NCBI RefSeq assembly: GCF_018397995.1
Contig: NZ_BBQH01000019.1
Coordinates: 103,752 to 167,751 of the forward strand
Length of the DNA stretch: 64,000 bases
Direction of reading: 5' to 3'
Source of the DNA: Rhizomonospora bruguierae
GTDB taxonomy: Bacteria; Actinomycetota; Actinomycetes; Mycobacteriales; Micromonosporaceae
Below the pieces are notes generated by a model. The model was given only the letters and a program-made list of their open reading frames with translations, was not told the DNA's origin and did no database searches. This document shows positions 1 to 9,504 of the stretch, piece by piece (the first letter of the stretch is position 1; every line of letters starts with the position of its first letter). The position numbers and the translations under genes are program-made.

Positions 1-798
1 CAGGATGTCTACGCCGACGCCCGCCTCAACCGCGACCACGCCCTGGTTTGCCGCGCCGTCGCCATGCGCACCCCACCCGGCGTCGTGATCGCCGGACCCT
101 CCGCCGCTTACCTACACGGCATCGACCACGCCGCCACGTTCACCGACGATGTCCACATCCTCGCCCCATCCGGCATCCGCGTCGCCGCCCAACGCGGCGT
201 CCGCATCCATGTCACCCGCATCGCCCCCACGGACACCACCACCATCGCTACACCCAACACCAGAAACCAACCGGCCTTGCCGGTCACCGCGCCTGACCGC
301 ACCGCCTGGGACATCGCCGCCCGGCTCCCCACCCCCCGCGCCGTCGCCATCCTCGACGCGATGCTCCGCCACAACCTGCTCACCCCCACCCACCTCACCA
401 CCCTCGTCAACCGCTACGCCGGATGCCGCGGCAGCAAACGCGCACACACCGCATTCGACCTCGCTGACGCACACTCCCCCGACCCCACCGCCTCCCACCT
501 ACGCACGCGCCTCGTCCAAGCCGGCATCCCCAAACCCCAGCTCGACCACGCCGTCACCCTCACCGCCGGACTCACCATCCTCCCCGACCTCGCCTGGCCT
601 ACCTACCGAGTCGCCGTCGAATACACCCCGCACCGCATCGCCCTACTCACCGCAGCAGGATGGCTCGTCATCCACATCCCGCCCCACCGCGGCCGCAAAG
701 ACTTCCCCGCCGCCCACCGCGAGCTATGCCAAGCACTCACCCGACGCGGCTGGAAAGAACCCGAATCGACGATCCACGGTTCGTCTCGGCCCTTGTAA
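1..798 (+). CDS. AbiEi/DUF559-like protein, 5' end outside the window, with an internal deletion
   Basis: The reading frame is open from base 1, so the start lies upstream of the window; the first visible residues are QDVYADARL. The protein resembles the actinobacterial AbiEi-type family, in which an N-terminal winged-helix part (visible piece GPSAAYLHGID) is followed by a C-terminal endonuclease-like DUF559/VSR fold. The C-terminal part reads ILPDLAWPTYRVAVEYTPH and then directly LLTAAGWLVIHI. The relative at 30120-31085 has about 16 more residues between its AIEVDS strand and its VLHF strand, so this copy seems to have lost the core of the nuclease-like fold in frame. Function is unknown. 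Such proteins occur as lone genes in actinobacteria, and this one may be decaying. Confidence 0.6.
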   Translation, partial: QDVYADARLNRDHALVCRAVAMRTPPGVVIAGPSAAYLHGIDHAATFTDDVHILAPSGIRVAAQRGVRIHVTRIAPTDTTTIATPNTRNQPALPVTAPDRTAWDIAARLPTPRAVAILDAMLRHNLLTPTHLTTLVNRYAGCRGSKRAHTAFDLADAHSPDPTASHLRTRLVQAGIPKPQLDHAVTLTAGLTILPDLAWPTYRVAVEYTPHRIALLTAAGWLVIHIPPHRGRKDFPAAHRELCQALTRRGWKEPESTIHGSSRPL

Positions 799-1055
799 CC
801 ACCGTGGCGCACTACGTCGCCACGTCCCGCCGCGGCAAGGTGCCGAAGGCGGCGAGCGAGGAACTAGCCCCGGTCGGTAAGGCCCTGCGGCCGCTGCCCG
901 GGGTCGGCGACGAGGCGTACCTCTGGGACCGGAACGTGCTGTTCCGAGTGAGCAACCTCGTGGTGGGGATCATCGTCCTTCCCCGGGCACGCAGCACCGA
1001 CGACCAGGTGCGCACCTTCGCCGCCGACCTGGCGAACCGCCTCCGGAACGGCTAG
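780..1055 (+). pseudogene. C-terminal remnant of a secreted DUF3558-like protein
   Basis: From about base 780 one frame reads FVSALVTTVAHYVATS and continues to LPGVGDEAYLWDRNVLFRV and a hydrophobic strand NLVVGIIVLP, ending in a helix ADLANRLRNG. A GVGDEAY-type turn followed by a beta strand and a terminal helix is typical of the C-terminal half of small secreted lipoproteins of the DUF3558 type. Nothing upstream looks like the signal peptide, lipobox or N-terminal half, because that space is taken by the end of the preceding gene in another frame. I read it as a 5'-truncated remnant about 90 codons long. The family assignment is by eye and weak. Confidence 0.35.
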
Positions 1056-1077
1056 GAGGCGGTCGGTGGGAGAACCC

Positions 1078-2496
<1,419 letters not shown>

Positions 2497-2576
2497 CTAG
2501 AGCTTACTAACCCACTCACCTGCAAATCCATGCGGTCGCCCTGATCGGTGCCGCAACGGCCGTGGCGGCGGGTAGA

Positions 2577-3701
2577 TCACCGCTTCAGGCGGTCGGCGGC
2601 GGCGGCCACCCGCTCGTCGGTGGCGGTCAGCGCCACCCGCACGTGCCGCTCCCCCGCGGCACCGTAGAACGCGCCAGGCGCCACGAGCACCCCGCGCCGC
2701 GCCAGCCAGTCAACCGTGGACCAGCAGTCCTCGCCCCGGGTGGCCCACAGGTACAGGCCCGCCTCGGAGTGGGAGATCTCGAACCCGGCCGCGGTCAGCG
2801 CCGAACGCAGGATCTCGCGGCGGGCCGCGTACCGGGAACGCTGCCGGGCGACGTGGTCCTCGTCGCCCAGGGCGGCGACCATCGCGGCCTGGACCGGGGC
2901 GGGTACCAGCATGCCGGCGTGCTTGCGGACCGCCAGCAACTCGCCCACGAGCGCCGGGTCGCCGGCGACGAAGCCCGCGCGGTACCCCGCCAGGTTGGAG
3001 CGCTTCGAGAGCGAATGGACGGCCAGTACCCCGGTGGTGTCGTCGCCGCAGACCTCGGACGAGAGGGCGGAGACCGGGGTGGCGTCCTCCCACGGCAGCG
3101 TGAGGTAGCACTCGTCGCTGGCCACGACGGCGCCCCGCTCGCGGGCCCAGTCGACCACCTTGCGCAGATGCGCCGGGGGCAGGACCCGGCCGGTGGGGTT
3201 GGCCGGGGAGTTCACCCAGACGAGCCGGACCCGGCCGGTGGGGCCGAGGGCGGTCAGCGAGTCGGAGCGCATGACCGTGGCGCCGGCCAGCCGGGCGCCG
3301 ACCTCGTACGTCGGATAGCAGACCGAGGGGATCACCACGACGTCCCCCGGGCCGATGCCGAGCAGCGTCGGCAGCCAGGCCACCAACTCCTTGGACCCGA
3401 TCGTGGGCAGCACCCCGAAGCCGGGGCGGGCGCCGCAGGCGCGCAGTACCCAGTCGGTGATGGCCTGGCGAAGCACGGCGGTGCCGGCGGTGAGCGGGTA
3501 GCCGGGGGCGTCGGCGGCGGCCGCGAGGGCGTCACGGACCAGCGCGGGCACCGGGTCGACGGGGGTGCCGACGGACAGGTCCACGATGCCGCCGGGGTGC
3601 GCGGCGGCGATCGCCTTGGCCGGTTCCAGCAGGTCCCACGGGAAGTCGGGCAGCCCGGCCGAGACCGGCCGGGCCGCCGCGGCGGGCAGGGTCGGGTTCA
3701 G
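2577..3701 (-). CDS. dapC: Succinyldiaminopimelate aminotransferase (probable CTG start)
   Basis: This is a fold-type I, PLP-dependent aminotransferase that converts N-succinyl-2-amino-6-ketopimelate and glutamate to succinyl-DAP in lysine and peptidoglycan DAP synthesis. The sequence opens with the family hallmark LPDFPWDLLEPAK. The PLP-binding lysine is K233 in HSLSKRSNLAGYRAGF and the substrate motif is NSPANPTGR. No ATG, GTG or TTG lies in frame between the end of fdxA and LPDFPWD. The best start is the CTG at 3701, preceded by GAGGT at 7 bases and lying 11 bases after the fdxA stop. This gives 374 residues. The fdxA-dapC pairing is the usual actinobacterial arrangement and implies one transcript with coupled translation. 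Confidence 0.85.
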   Translation of the reverse strand: MNPTLPAAAARPVSAGLPDFPWDLLEPAKAIAAAHPGGIVDLSVGTPVDPVPALVRDALAAAADAPGYPLTAGTAVLRQAITDWVLRACGARPGFGVLPTIGSKELVAWLPTLLGIGPGDVVVIPSVCYPTYEVGARLAGATVMRSDSLTALGPTGRVRLVWVNSPANPTGRVLPPAHLRKVVDWARERGAVVASDECYLTLPWEDATPVSALSSEVCGDDTTGVLAVHSLSKRSNLAGYRAGFVAGDPALVGELLAVRKHAGMLVPAPVQAAMVAALGDEDHVARQRSRYAARREILRSALTAAGFEISHSEAGLYLWATRGEDCWSTVDWLARRGVLVAPGAFYGAAGERHVRVALTATDERVAAAADRLKR

Positions 3702-3711
3702 CGCCGGTACC

Positions 3712-4038
3712 TCAGTGCTCGGTCTCGCGCGGCGGCAGCCCGGCGACGAACGTGGCGTCCTTCTCCACCTTGCCGATCTTGGAGGCGCCGCCCGGGGAGC
3801 CGAGATCCTCGAAGAACTCGTAGTTCGCCGAGACGTAGTCCTTCCACTGCTCCGGGACGTCGTCCTCGTAGAAGATGGCCTCCACCGGGCAGACCGGCTC
3901 ACACGCCCCGCAGTCCACGCACTCGTCCGGGTGGATGTACAGCATCCGGTTGCCCTCGTAGATGCAGTCGACCGGGCACTCCTCGATGCACGCCTTGTCG
4001 AGCAGATCCACGCACGGCTCGGCGATGATGTAGGTCAC
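3712..4038 (-). CDS. fdxA: Seven-iron ferredoxin
   Basis: This is a 108-residue soluble electron carrier with one [3Fe-4S] and one [4Fe-4S] cluster. Starting from the GTG at 4038, the N-terminus TYIIAEPCVDLLDKACIEECPVDC places cysteines at 9, 17, 21 and 25, and the second motif CVDCGACEPVCP places them at 40, 43, 46 and 50. The C-terminal tail with PEQWKDYVSANYEFF is typical of the actinobacterial FdxA family. A GGAAGGA ribosome binding site lies 5-6 bases before the start. The gene is first in an operon with dapC and is divergent from the GNAT gene at 4119, so the 80-bp gap must hold both promoters. The electron acceptor in this organism cannot be told from the sequence. Confidence 0.95.
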   Translation of the reverse strand: MTYIIAEPCVDLLDKACIEECPVDCIYEGNRMLYIHPDECVDCGACEPVCPVEAIFYEDDVPEQWKDYVSANYEFFEDLGSPGGASKIGKVEKDATFVAGLPPRETEH

Positions 4039-4118
4039 TGGTCTTCCTTCCGGCAAGCCACGCCGCTCTTCGCCCGCGGCGGTACGAGCCTAGTATCTCG
4101 CTGGGGAGGGATCTCTAG

Positions 4119-5072
4119 GTGCTCGGGCAACACGATGTGGGACACCGGGTGGTCGTCCGCCGGTTCGTCCGGCTGGGCCCCGAGGGGCGCCCGCTGTTCG
4201 GCGACCTGATCGGGGAGTTGCTGGAGTTCGGCGAGGAGACCCTGCGCCTGCGCACCCGGGACGGCGCCACGCACCGGGTCGCGCGGGGCGACATCATCGG
4301 GGCCAAACGGGTACCCCCGTGGCGGCCGCCGAACCGCCGGGTCGCCGCGCTGGAGCGTGCGGCGGAGGAGGCGTGGCCCGCGCCGGTGCGCGAGGCGCTC
4401 GGCGAGTGGGTCCTGCGCTGCGCCGAGGGCTGGACCGGGCGGGGCAACTCCGCCCTGGCGGTGGGCGACCCGGGGCTCCCGCTGCCGGCGGCGGTCGACG
4501 CGGTGGAGAACTGGTACGCGGCGCGCGGCCGACCCCCGATGATCAACCTGCCGCTGCCGCTGGCCGCACCCGTCGCCGCGGAACTGGACGCCCGCGGCTG
4601 GCGCAGCCGGCCCCCGACCCTGGTGCAGACCGCCGCCGTGAAGCACCTGGTCGCCGCGGCGCCCGGCGAGGGCGTCGAGCTGGCGGCGACGCCCACGCCG
4701 GGGTGGTTGAGGTCCGTCGCCGGGCGCACAGGAACCCTCCCGCCGGCCGCGCACCACATCCTCGCCGCCGTGGAGCGGGTCCGCTTCGCGCACGTGTACG
4801 GCGACGGCGGCGACCTGCTCGGCACGGCCCGTGGGACGGTGACCGGCGGCGGACGCTGGCTCGGCCTGTTCCTGATCGACGTGCGCCCCGAGGCCCGGCG
4901 GCGCGGGGTGGCCCGCCACCTGATCGGCGCGCTCGCCCAGTGGGCCGCGGGCGAGGGCGCGATCGAGGCGTTCCTCCAGGTGGAGGAGCACAACGAACCC
5001 GCCAAGGCGCTCTACCGCGACCTCGGCTTCACCACCCACCACACCTACGTCACCCGGATCGCACCCGGGTGA
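4119..5072 (+). CDS. GNAT-family N-acetyltransferase with N-terminal SH3-like domain
   Basis: This 317-residue protein has two parts. Residues 1-60 form a small beta-rich domain (HRVVVRRF ... GDIIGAKRVP) like the N-terminal domain of the mycobacterial Rv0428c-type acetyltransferases. Residues about 70-317 are an acetyltransferase, with the acetyl-CoA loop VRPEARRRGVARHLIGAL and the C-terminal NEPAKALYRDLGF typical of GNAT enzymes. The start is the GTG at 4119, with GGAGGG eight bases upstream. The substrate is unknown. The gene is divergent from fdxA and converges on the membrane-protein gene at 5083 with only ten bases between the stops. Confidence 0.85.
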   Translation: MLGQHDVGHRVVVRRFVRLGPEGRPLFGDLIGELLEFGEETLRLRTRDGATHRVARGDIIGAKRVPPWRPPNRRVAALERAAEEAWPAPVREALGEWVLRCAEGWTGRGNSALAVGDPGLPLPAAVDAVENWYAARGRPPMINLPLPLAAPVAAELDARGWRSRPPTLVQTAAVKHLVAAAPGEGVELAATPTPGWLRSVAGRTGTLPPAAHHILAAVERVRFAHVYGDGGDLLGTARGTVTGGGRWLGLFLIDVRPEARRRGVARHLIGALAQWAAGEGAIEAFLQVEEHNEPAKALYRDLGFTTHHTYVTRIAPG

Positions 5073-5082
5073 GGGCCACCCG

Positions 5083-5559
5083 CTATCGGCGGACCGGCCG
5101 CGCCGGCTTGACCCGTGCCGCCTTGAGGTGCGCCTCCGCGTACCGCTTGAGCGAGCGGGACCGGTAGTCCCAGCCGAGCAGGGTGGCGATCGAGACGCCC
5201 AGTGCCGTACCGAGGATGACCGCCGCGGAGTACTGCCAGATCTGCCCGAAGAAGGCGCCCGCGCCGGCCGCGAACGGGGTGGTGCCGCTGATGAACGGCC
5301 CGACGAAGATGGACAGCAGCAGAGCGACCGCCGCCGCGACCGTGAGCTCCAGCAGGAGCGGGTTGAGCGGACGGTTGCGGCACCGCGCGAACGCCACGGC
5401 GGCGAACACCAGGCCGATCACCACCAGCGTGACCAGGGTGATCACGTCCTGCCGGTCCAGGTCGTCCTTGGCCGTGAACCGGGTGACCAGGCGGGCCACC
5501 ACGTTGATCCCGAACAGGGCACCCACCAGAACGCCGGCCGGCAGCCACCGCTGAACCAT
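5083..5559 (-). CDS. Small integral membrane protein, unknown function
   Basis: This 158-residue protein starts at the ATG at 5559, with GGAGG five bases upstream. By eye it has four hydrophobic segments: WLPAGVLVGALFGINVVARL, a DVITLVTLVVIGLVFAAVAF helix, LTVAAAVALLLSIFVGPF and YSAAVILGTALGVSIATLLG. It ends in a basic cytoplasmic tail (RSRSLKRYAEAHLKAARVKP). I do not recognise the family. It is the last gene of a probable minus-strand group running mshB, the 5669 membrane protein and this gene, with about 110 bp before it. This makes a role linked to mycothiol possible but not shown. Confidence 0.75.
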   Translation of the reverse strand: MVQRWLPAGVLVGALFGINVVARLVTRFTAKDDLDRQDVITLVTLVVIGLVFAAVAFARCRNRPLNPLLLELTVAAAVALLLSIFVGPFISGTTPFAAGAGAFFGQIWQYSAAVILGTALGVSIATLLGWDYRSRSLKRYAEAHLKAARVKPARPVRR

Positions 5560-5668
5560 GCTTGCCTCCGCAGGACACGTGTGTGGGCGCCGCCCGTCCG
5601 GCGCCCGGTGTCGCCCATAGTGGCTCCCCCGCTCGACGCGCCGCAAGCTCCCGTTTACCCGGAGAGGG

Positions 5669-6109
5669 TCATCTGGCGAGGCTGGGGACGATGAGGCGGT
5701 AGGCGCCGACGGCCCACCCGATGGTCCCGCCGAAGATGGTGCCGAGCGAAACCCAGTCGCTGATCAGCGCCAGATCGCCCTCGGTGGTCCGCTGCGCGGC
5801 CGCCACGATGATCCCGAACCAGACGATCCCCGGCAGCAGGGCCGCGCCCTTGTGCCCGGTCGCCCGGTAGGCGAACCAGACCAGCGCCGCGTTCAGGACG
5901 ATGGCCAGCGGAATCGAGATCGGCACCGGCCAGCGCCCCGCGTGCAGGGGCGTGTAGGCGATCTCGATGAGCGCGGTGATGACCGCCCCGTACACGGCGA
6001 CCACACCCCCGGCCACGCGCAGGGCGCGGTCCGCGCCGCGGCTCGGCGGCCGGGGTGGCGAACCGGCCGGCGGCGCGGGGGGCGGGCCGGCCGCGGCGGG
6101 TTCGCTCAC
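5669..6109 (-). CDS. Small membrane protein downstream of mshB, unknown function
   Basis: This 146-residue protein has a proline-rich N-terminus (PPPAPPAGSPPRPPS) followed by four hydrophobic segments, including VAGGVVAVYGAVITALIEIA, SIPLAIVLNAALVWFAY, LLPGIVWFGIIVAAA and a glycine-rich last one (LGTIFGGTIGWAVGAYRLIV). The start is the GTG at 6109. Its ribosome binding site (GAAAGG, eight bases upstream) is supplied by the 80-bp repeat that separates the gene from mshB, and a 27-codon ORF in that repeat ends on this start codon as GTGA. Similar proteins follow mshB in related actinobacteria as far as I recall, but no function is known to me. Confidence 0.78.
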   Translation of the reverse strand: MSEPAAAGPPPAPPAGSPPRPPSRGADRALRVAGGVVAVYGAVITALIEIAYTPLHAGRWPVPISIPLAIVLNAALVWFAYRATGHKGAALLPGIVWFGIIVAAAQRTTEGDLALISDWVSLGTIFGGTIGWAVGAYRLIVPSLAR

Positions 6110-6189
6110 AGAGCCAACCTTTCGTTCGCGACTGCGGTACTTCCTCCGCAGCCGCCCGCCGGCGCGCTCCGGGCGTTCCTCGCGCTCAC
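6106..6189 (-). repeat. Intergenic coupling repeat encoding a 27-codon ORF (mshB to 6109 gene)
   Basis: This element begins on the mshB stop (GTGA, GTG at 6189) and ends on the start codon of the next gene (GTGA, GTG at 6109). Read from 6189 it encodes a peptide starting [10 protein letters not shown] and ending STAVANERLAL, and its TGA overlaps the downstream GTG by one base offset. It is a diverged copy of the 89-bp units at 11355-11621: the outer parts GTGAGCGCGAGG and CGCAGTCGCGAACGAAAGG are shared, while the middle differs in sequence and is nine bases shorter. The nine-base difference keeps the frame, so the GTGA overlap is preserved. Confidence 0.8.
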
Positions 6190-7091
6190 GGGGCGGGGCT
6201 GAGTTCGCGCGGCTCGGCCGGCAGGCCGGCGAACAGGTCGGACTCCCAGTCGTTCGGCCCGCCGCCCGGGCCACGGGCGCCGGCGGCCAGGGTGTAGTAC
6301 TCCACGCCCATGAACTCGCGCCCGTACCGCCCGGCGACCACGTACAGCCAGGAGTCGGCCGGGATCTGGGTGGCGTGCGCCCGCAGCGCCGCCTCCTTGC
6401 GCCCGCCCACGTCGGTGGCGTCGATCCGGGCGGCGATGTCCCCGTCCGGCGAGCCGAACGGCAACTCGTTCACGTCGTGCACGTCCCCGAACGGGTTGTC
6501 GCTGGACCGGGCGAACGCGTCCATGCCGTCCATCAGCACCCGACGCGGGACGGCGGTGAAGTAGATCTTGTCCGGACCGATCCGCTCGCCGTCGGCCAGC
6601 GCGGCGGCGCGCATCGCGACCCGGTGCGCCTGGATGTGGTCCGGGTGACCGTAGAAGCCGTTCTCGTCGTACGTGACCAGCACCTGCGGCCGCACCTCGC
6701 GGATCACCTCAAGCAGTTCGGCCGCGGCCGCGGCCACGTCGGCGCGCCAGAATGCCCGGGGGTGCTCGTTGGTGGGCGCGCCCATCATGCCCGAGTCGCG
6801 GTACCGGCCGGCACCGCCGAGGAACCGGTGGTCGGTCACGCCGAGCGCGGCACAGGCCCGCTCCAACTCCACGATCCGGTACCCGCCGAGCTGGTCCGCC
6901 TGGCCGGCGGCGAGCTGGGCCAACTCCGGGCGGTGGATCTCGCCCTCCTCCCCGAGCGTGCAGGTGACCAGCGTGACGTGCGCGCCGGCCGCGGCGTAGT
7001 ACGCCATCGTGGCGCCGGTGCCGATGGACTCGTCGTCCGGGTGCGCGTGCACGAACAGAATCCGGCGCCCAACCGCGGGGGAAGAGGTCAC
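6186..7091 (-). CDS. mshB: N-acetyl-1-D-myo-inositol-2-amino-2-deoxy-alpha-D-glucopyranoside deacetylase
   Basis: MshB deacetylates GlcNAc-inositol to GlcN-inositol, the second step of mycothiol synthesis in the cytoplasm. The 301-residue protein is of usual length. The metal site of this LmbE/PIG-L family is visible as AHPDDE (H17, D20) and GHPDH (H152). The family-specific piece [13 protein letters not shown] lies at residues 92-104. The start is the GTG at 7091. A TAGAGT box lies six bases before it, so the transcript is probably leaderless. The gene is divergent from the S9 peptidase homologue at 7225, and its stop codon is the first base group of the coupling repeat at 6106-6189. Confidence 0.95.
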   Translation of the reverse strand: MTSSPAVGRRILFVHAHPDDESIGTGATMAYYAAAGAHVTLVTCTLGEEGEIHRPELAQLAAGQADQLGGYRIVELERACAALGVTDHRFLGGAGRYRDSGMMGAPTNEHPRAFWRADVAAAAAELLEVIREVRPQVLVTYDENGFYGHPDHIQAHRVAMRAAALADGERIGPDKIYFTAVPRRVLMDGMDAFARSSDNPFGDVHDVNELPFGSPDGDIAARIDATDVGGRKEAALRAHATQIPADSWLYVVAGRYGREFMGVEYYTLAAGARGPGGGPNDWESDLFAGLPAEPRELSPAP

Positions 7092-7097
7092 GCCGAC

Positions 7098-7103
7098 ACT
7101 CTA
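7098..7103 (-). promoter_or_regulatory. -10 box for leaderless mshB
   Basis: TAGAGT on the minus strand lies six bases before the GTG at 7091. With transcription starting six or seven bases after the box, the message would begin at or next to the start codon, and no ribosome binding site is visible. Confidence 0.6.
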
Positions 7104-7224
7104 CGCGCGCGAGGATCGCCGCCAGCCCGGCGCGCGGCCCGGCGATCGCCCGCTCTCGCCCGGGCCGGGCGCAAGAGGGCGGGAATCGCTCGCGCGGCGG
7201 CGCCGCTCGGGTCACTATCCGTGG

Positions 7225-9375
7225 GTGGAGTATCCGGAACTGGCGGCCGCGACCGGCCGATTCACCCGTGGCGCGGCGCGCCGTGTCCGGGTCGGCGCCG
7301 ACGGCGCGCGGGTGGTGTTCCTGCGCTCCACCGGGCCGGTCGACCCGGTCGAGCGGCTGTGGGTCTTCGACGTGGCGACCGGCACCGAACGCCTGGTCGC
7401 CGACCCCACCGACCTCGGCGCCTTACCCGACCGCCCGAACGCCGACCCAGTCGAAGCGGGTGCCGGTGGCCTGGGTGGCGGTGCCGCTTCCATTACCGCG
7501 TATGCGACCGACCCGGGCGCCACGGTCGCCGCATTCACCCTGGACGGTGCGCTGTTCCGGGCCGACCTGGTGTCCGGGGAGGTGACCCGGCTGCCCGCGG
7601 CCGGCCCGGCGATCGACCCCCGCCCCGACCCGACCGGCCGGCGCATCGGCTACGTCACCGGTGACTCCCTCCACGTCGTCCACCCGGACGGCACCGACGC
7701 CCTGCTCGCCGGCGAGACCGGTTCGCCGGGTCGCCCCTCGTACGTGACCTGGGGGCTCAGCGACCCGCAAACCGCCGCCGACTTCGGGCGGCGGCGCGGG
7801 TACTGGTGGTCCCCGGACGGGGAGACGATCCTCGCCGCCCGGGTCGACGCGGCCCGGGTCCCCCGGCTGTACCTGGCCGATCCCGCGGACCCGGCGGCCG
7901 AGCCGCGCAGCGTGCCTTATCCCGGCGCCGGCGCCACCACCCCGCGCCCCAGCCTGGCCCTGCTGGACCTGGACGGCGGCTGGGTCGACGTGCACTGGGA
8001 CCGGGAGACGTACCCGTACCTGGCGGCGGTCCGCTGGGCGGACGCCGCCCCGCTGATCACGGTGCTGCGCCGCCCGCAGCAGCACGGGCTGGTCCTGGCC
8101 GTGGACCCGCGCACCGGGGAGACCCAGGTGCACGCCGAACTGGCGGACCCGCGCTGGGTCGAGCCGATCCCCGGCACCCCGCGCCACCTGCCCGACGGCC
8201 GGGTGCTGGTCGGCGGCGAACTCGCCCACGACGGCTACGACGCGCGCTGCCTGTTCGCCGACGGCACCCTGCTCACCCCGCCCACCCTGTACGTGCGCCG
8301 CGTCGTCGGCCGGCTCGGCACCGGCCGGGGCATGGACCTGCTCCTCGAGGGCAGCGAGGGCGAGCCCAGCGAGCAGCACCTCTACCGGGTGCACGGTGCC
8401 CTCGGCGGCGGCCACGAGGCCCGGCGGATCACCACGGGCGCCGGCTGGCACCGCGGCGCGGCCGGCGGCGACACCCTGGTCGTCGGCAGCGCCTCGCTGG
8501 ACGCCCCGGGCACCGAGTGGACCGTCTGGCGCGGCGGCGCCGAGGTCGGCCGGCTCGGCGCCAGGACCGCCACCACCCCGTACGCGCCCCGCCCGGTGCT
8601 GGAGCGCGTCACCGACCGCCGCCTGCCCACCGGCGTCCTCTACCCCCGCCAGCACGTCGCCGGCCGCCGGCTGCCGGTCCTGCTGGACATCCACGGTGCG
8701 CCCGCCGCGCCGCAGCAGGTGGTGGCCGCCCGGTCCGGCTGGCTGGACCGGCAGTGGTGGGCCGACGCGGGCTTCGCCGTCGTGGTCGTGGACAACCGCG
8801 GCACCCGCGGTGTCGCCCCCTCCTTCGAGAAGGTCGTGCACCGCCGCCTCGCCGACGTCATCCTCGCCGACCTGACCGACGCCCTGGCCGCCCTCGCCGA
8901 CAAGCACGCCGACCTGGACCTGGCCCGGGTCGCCGTGCGCGGCCAGGGCTTCGGCGGCTGGCTCGCCGCGCTCGCCGCGCTGCGCCGCCCCGACCTGTTC
9001 CGCTGCGCCGTGGCCCGCTCGCCCATCGCCGACTGGAGTCGCTACCGGGCCGCCTACGCCGAGCGCCACCTCGGTCCCCCGGACGACGCCGGCGAGGTCT
9101 ACGCCCACCACAACCTGCTCGACCTGGCCGCCGAGCCCCCGGCCAGGCCGGCGGAGGCGCGCCCGCTGCTGCTCGTACACGGCCTGGCGGACGCGGACGT
9201 CCTGCCCGAGCACACCCTGCGCCTGAGCGCGGCGCTGCTCGCGGCGGGCCGACCCCACTCGGTCCTGCCGCTGCCCGGGGCGGGGCATACGGAGGTGGCG
9301 GAGGCGGCCGGTGGGCTCCTGCGCGCGGAGCTGGCGTTCATCCAGGCGGCGCTGACCCGGGACGCCGACACATAG
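7225..9375 (+). CDS. S9 (DPP IV-type) peptidase homologue lacking the catalytic serine
   Basis: This 716-residue protein has an N-terminal beta-propeller (DPP IV N-terminal type, residues about 30-430) and a C-terminal alpha/beta-hydrolase domain. In active relatives the nucleophile elbow reads G-W-S-Y/F-G-G; here it is G573-Q-G-F-G-G578, so the serine is Gly575 (codon GGC). The Asp (D656, HGLADADV) and His (H688, GAGHTEV) positions of the triad are kept. The oxyanion-region motif is also altered (DIHGAPAAPQ where YGGP is usual). It is therefore probably a pseudoenzyme, although the frame is intact along its whole length and the flanking motifs are conserved. The GTG start at 7225 has a CACTAT box six bases upstream. 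No signal peptide is seen, so it is likely cytoplasmic. Confidence 0.85.
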   Translation: MEYPELAAATGRFTRGAARRVRVGADGARVVFLRSTGPVDPVERLWVFDVATGTERLVADPTDLGALPDRPNADPVEAGAGGLGGGAASITAYATDPGATVAAFTLDGALFRADLVSGEVTRLPAAGPAIDPRPDPTGRRIGYVTGDSLHVVHPDGTDALLAGETGSPGRPSYVTWGLSDPQTAADFGRRRGYWWSPDGETILAARVDAARVPRLYLADPADPAAEPRSVPYPGAGATTPRPSLALLDLDGGWVDVHWDRETYPYLAAVRWADAAPLITVLRRPQQHGLVLAVDPRTGETQVHAELADPRWVEPIPGTPRHLPDGRVLVGGELAHDGYDARCLFADGTLLTPPTLYVRRVVGRLGTGRGMDLLLEGSEGEPSEQHLYRVHGALGGGHEARRITTGAGWHRGAAGGDTLVVGSASLDAPGTEWTVWRGGAEVGRLGARTATTPYAPRPVLERVTDRRLPTGVLYPRQHVAGRRLPVLLDIHGAPAAPQQVVAARSGWLDRQWWADAGFAVVVVDNRGTRGVAPSFEKVVHRRLADVILADLTDALAALADKHADLDLARVAVRGQGFGGWLAALAALRRPDLFRCAVARSPIADWSRYRAAYAERHLGPPDDAGEVYAHHNLLDLAAEPPARPAEARPLLLVHGLADADVLPEHTLRLSAALLAAGRPHSVLPLPGAGHTEVAEAAGGLLRAELAFIQAALTRDADT

Positions 9376-9504
9376 TGGTTGATGCATTCGTCGCACAGCG
9401 AACAGGGCGGACAGGGCGCATCGGCGCCCCTACGGTTCGTCATCGGCACGGCCGGCCCCGCCCCCTGCGGGAGACTGGCGACGGTGCCACGTGCCACCGG
9501 AGGT

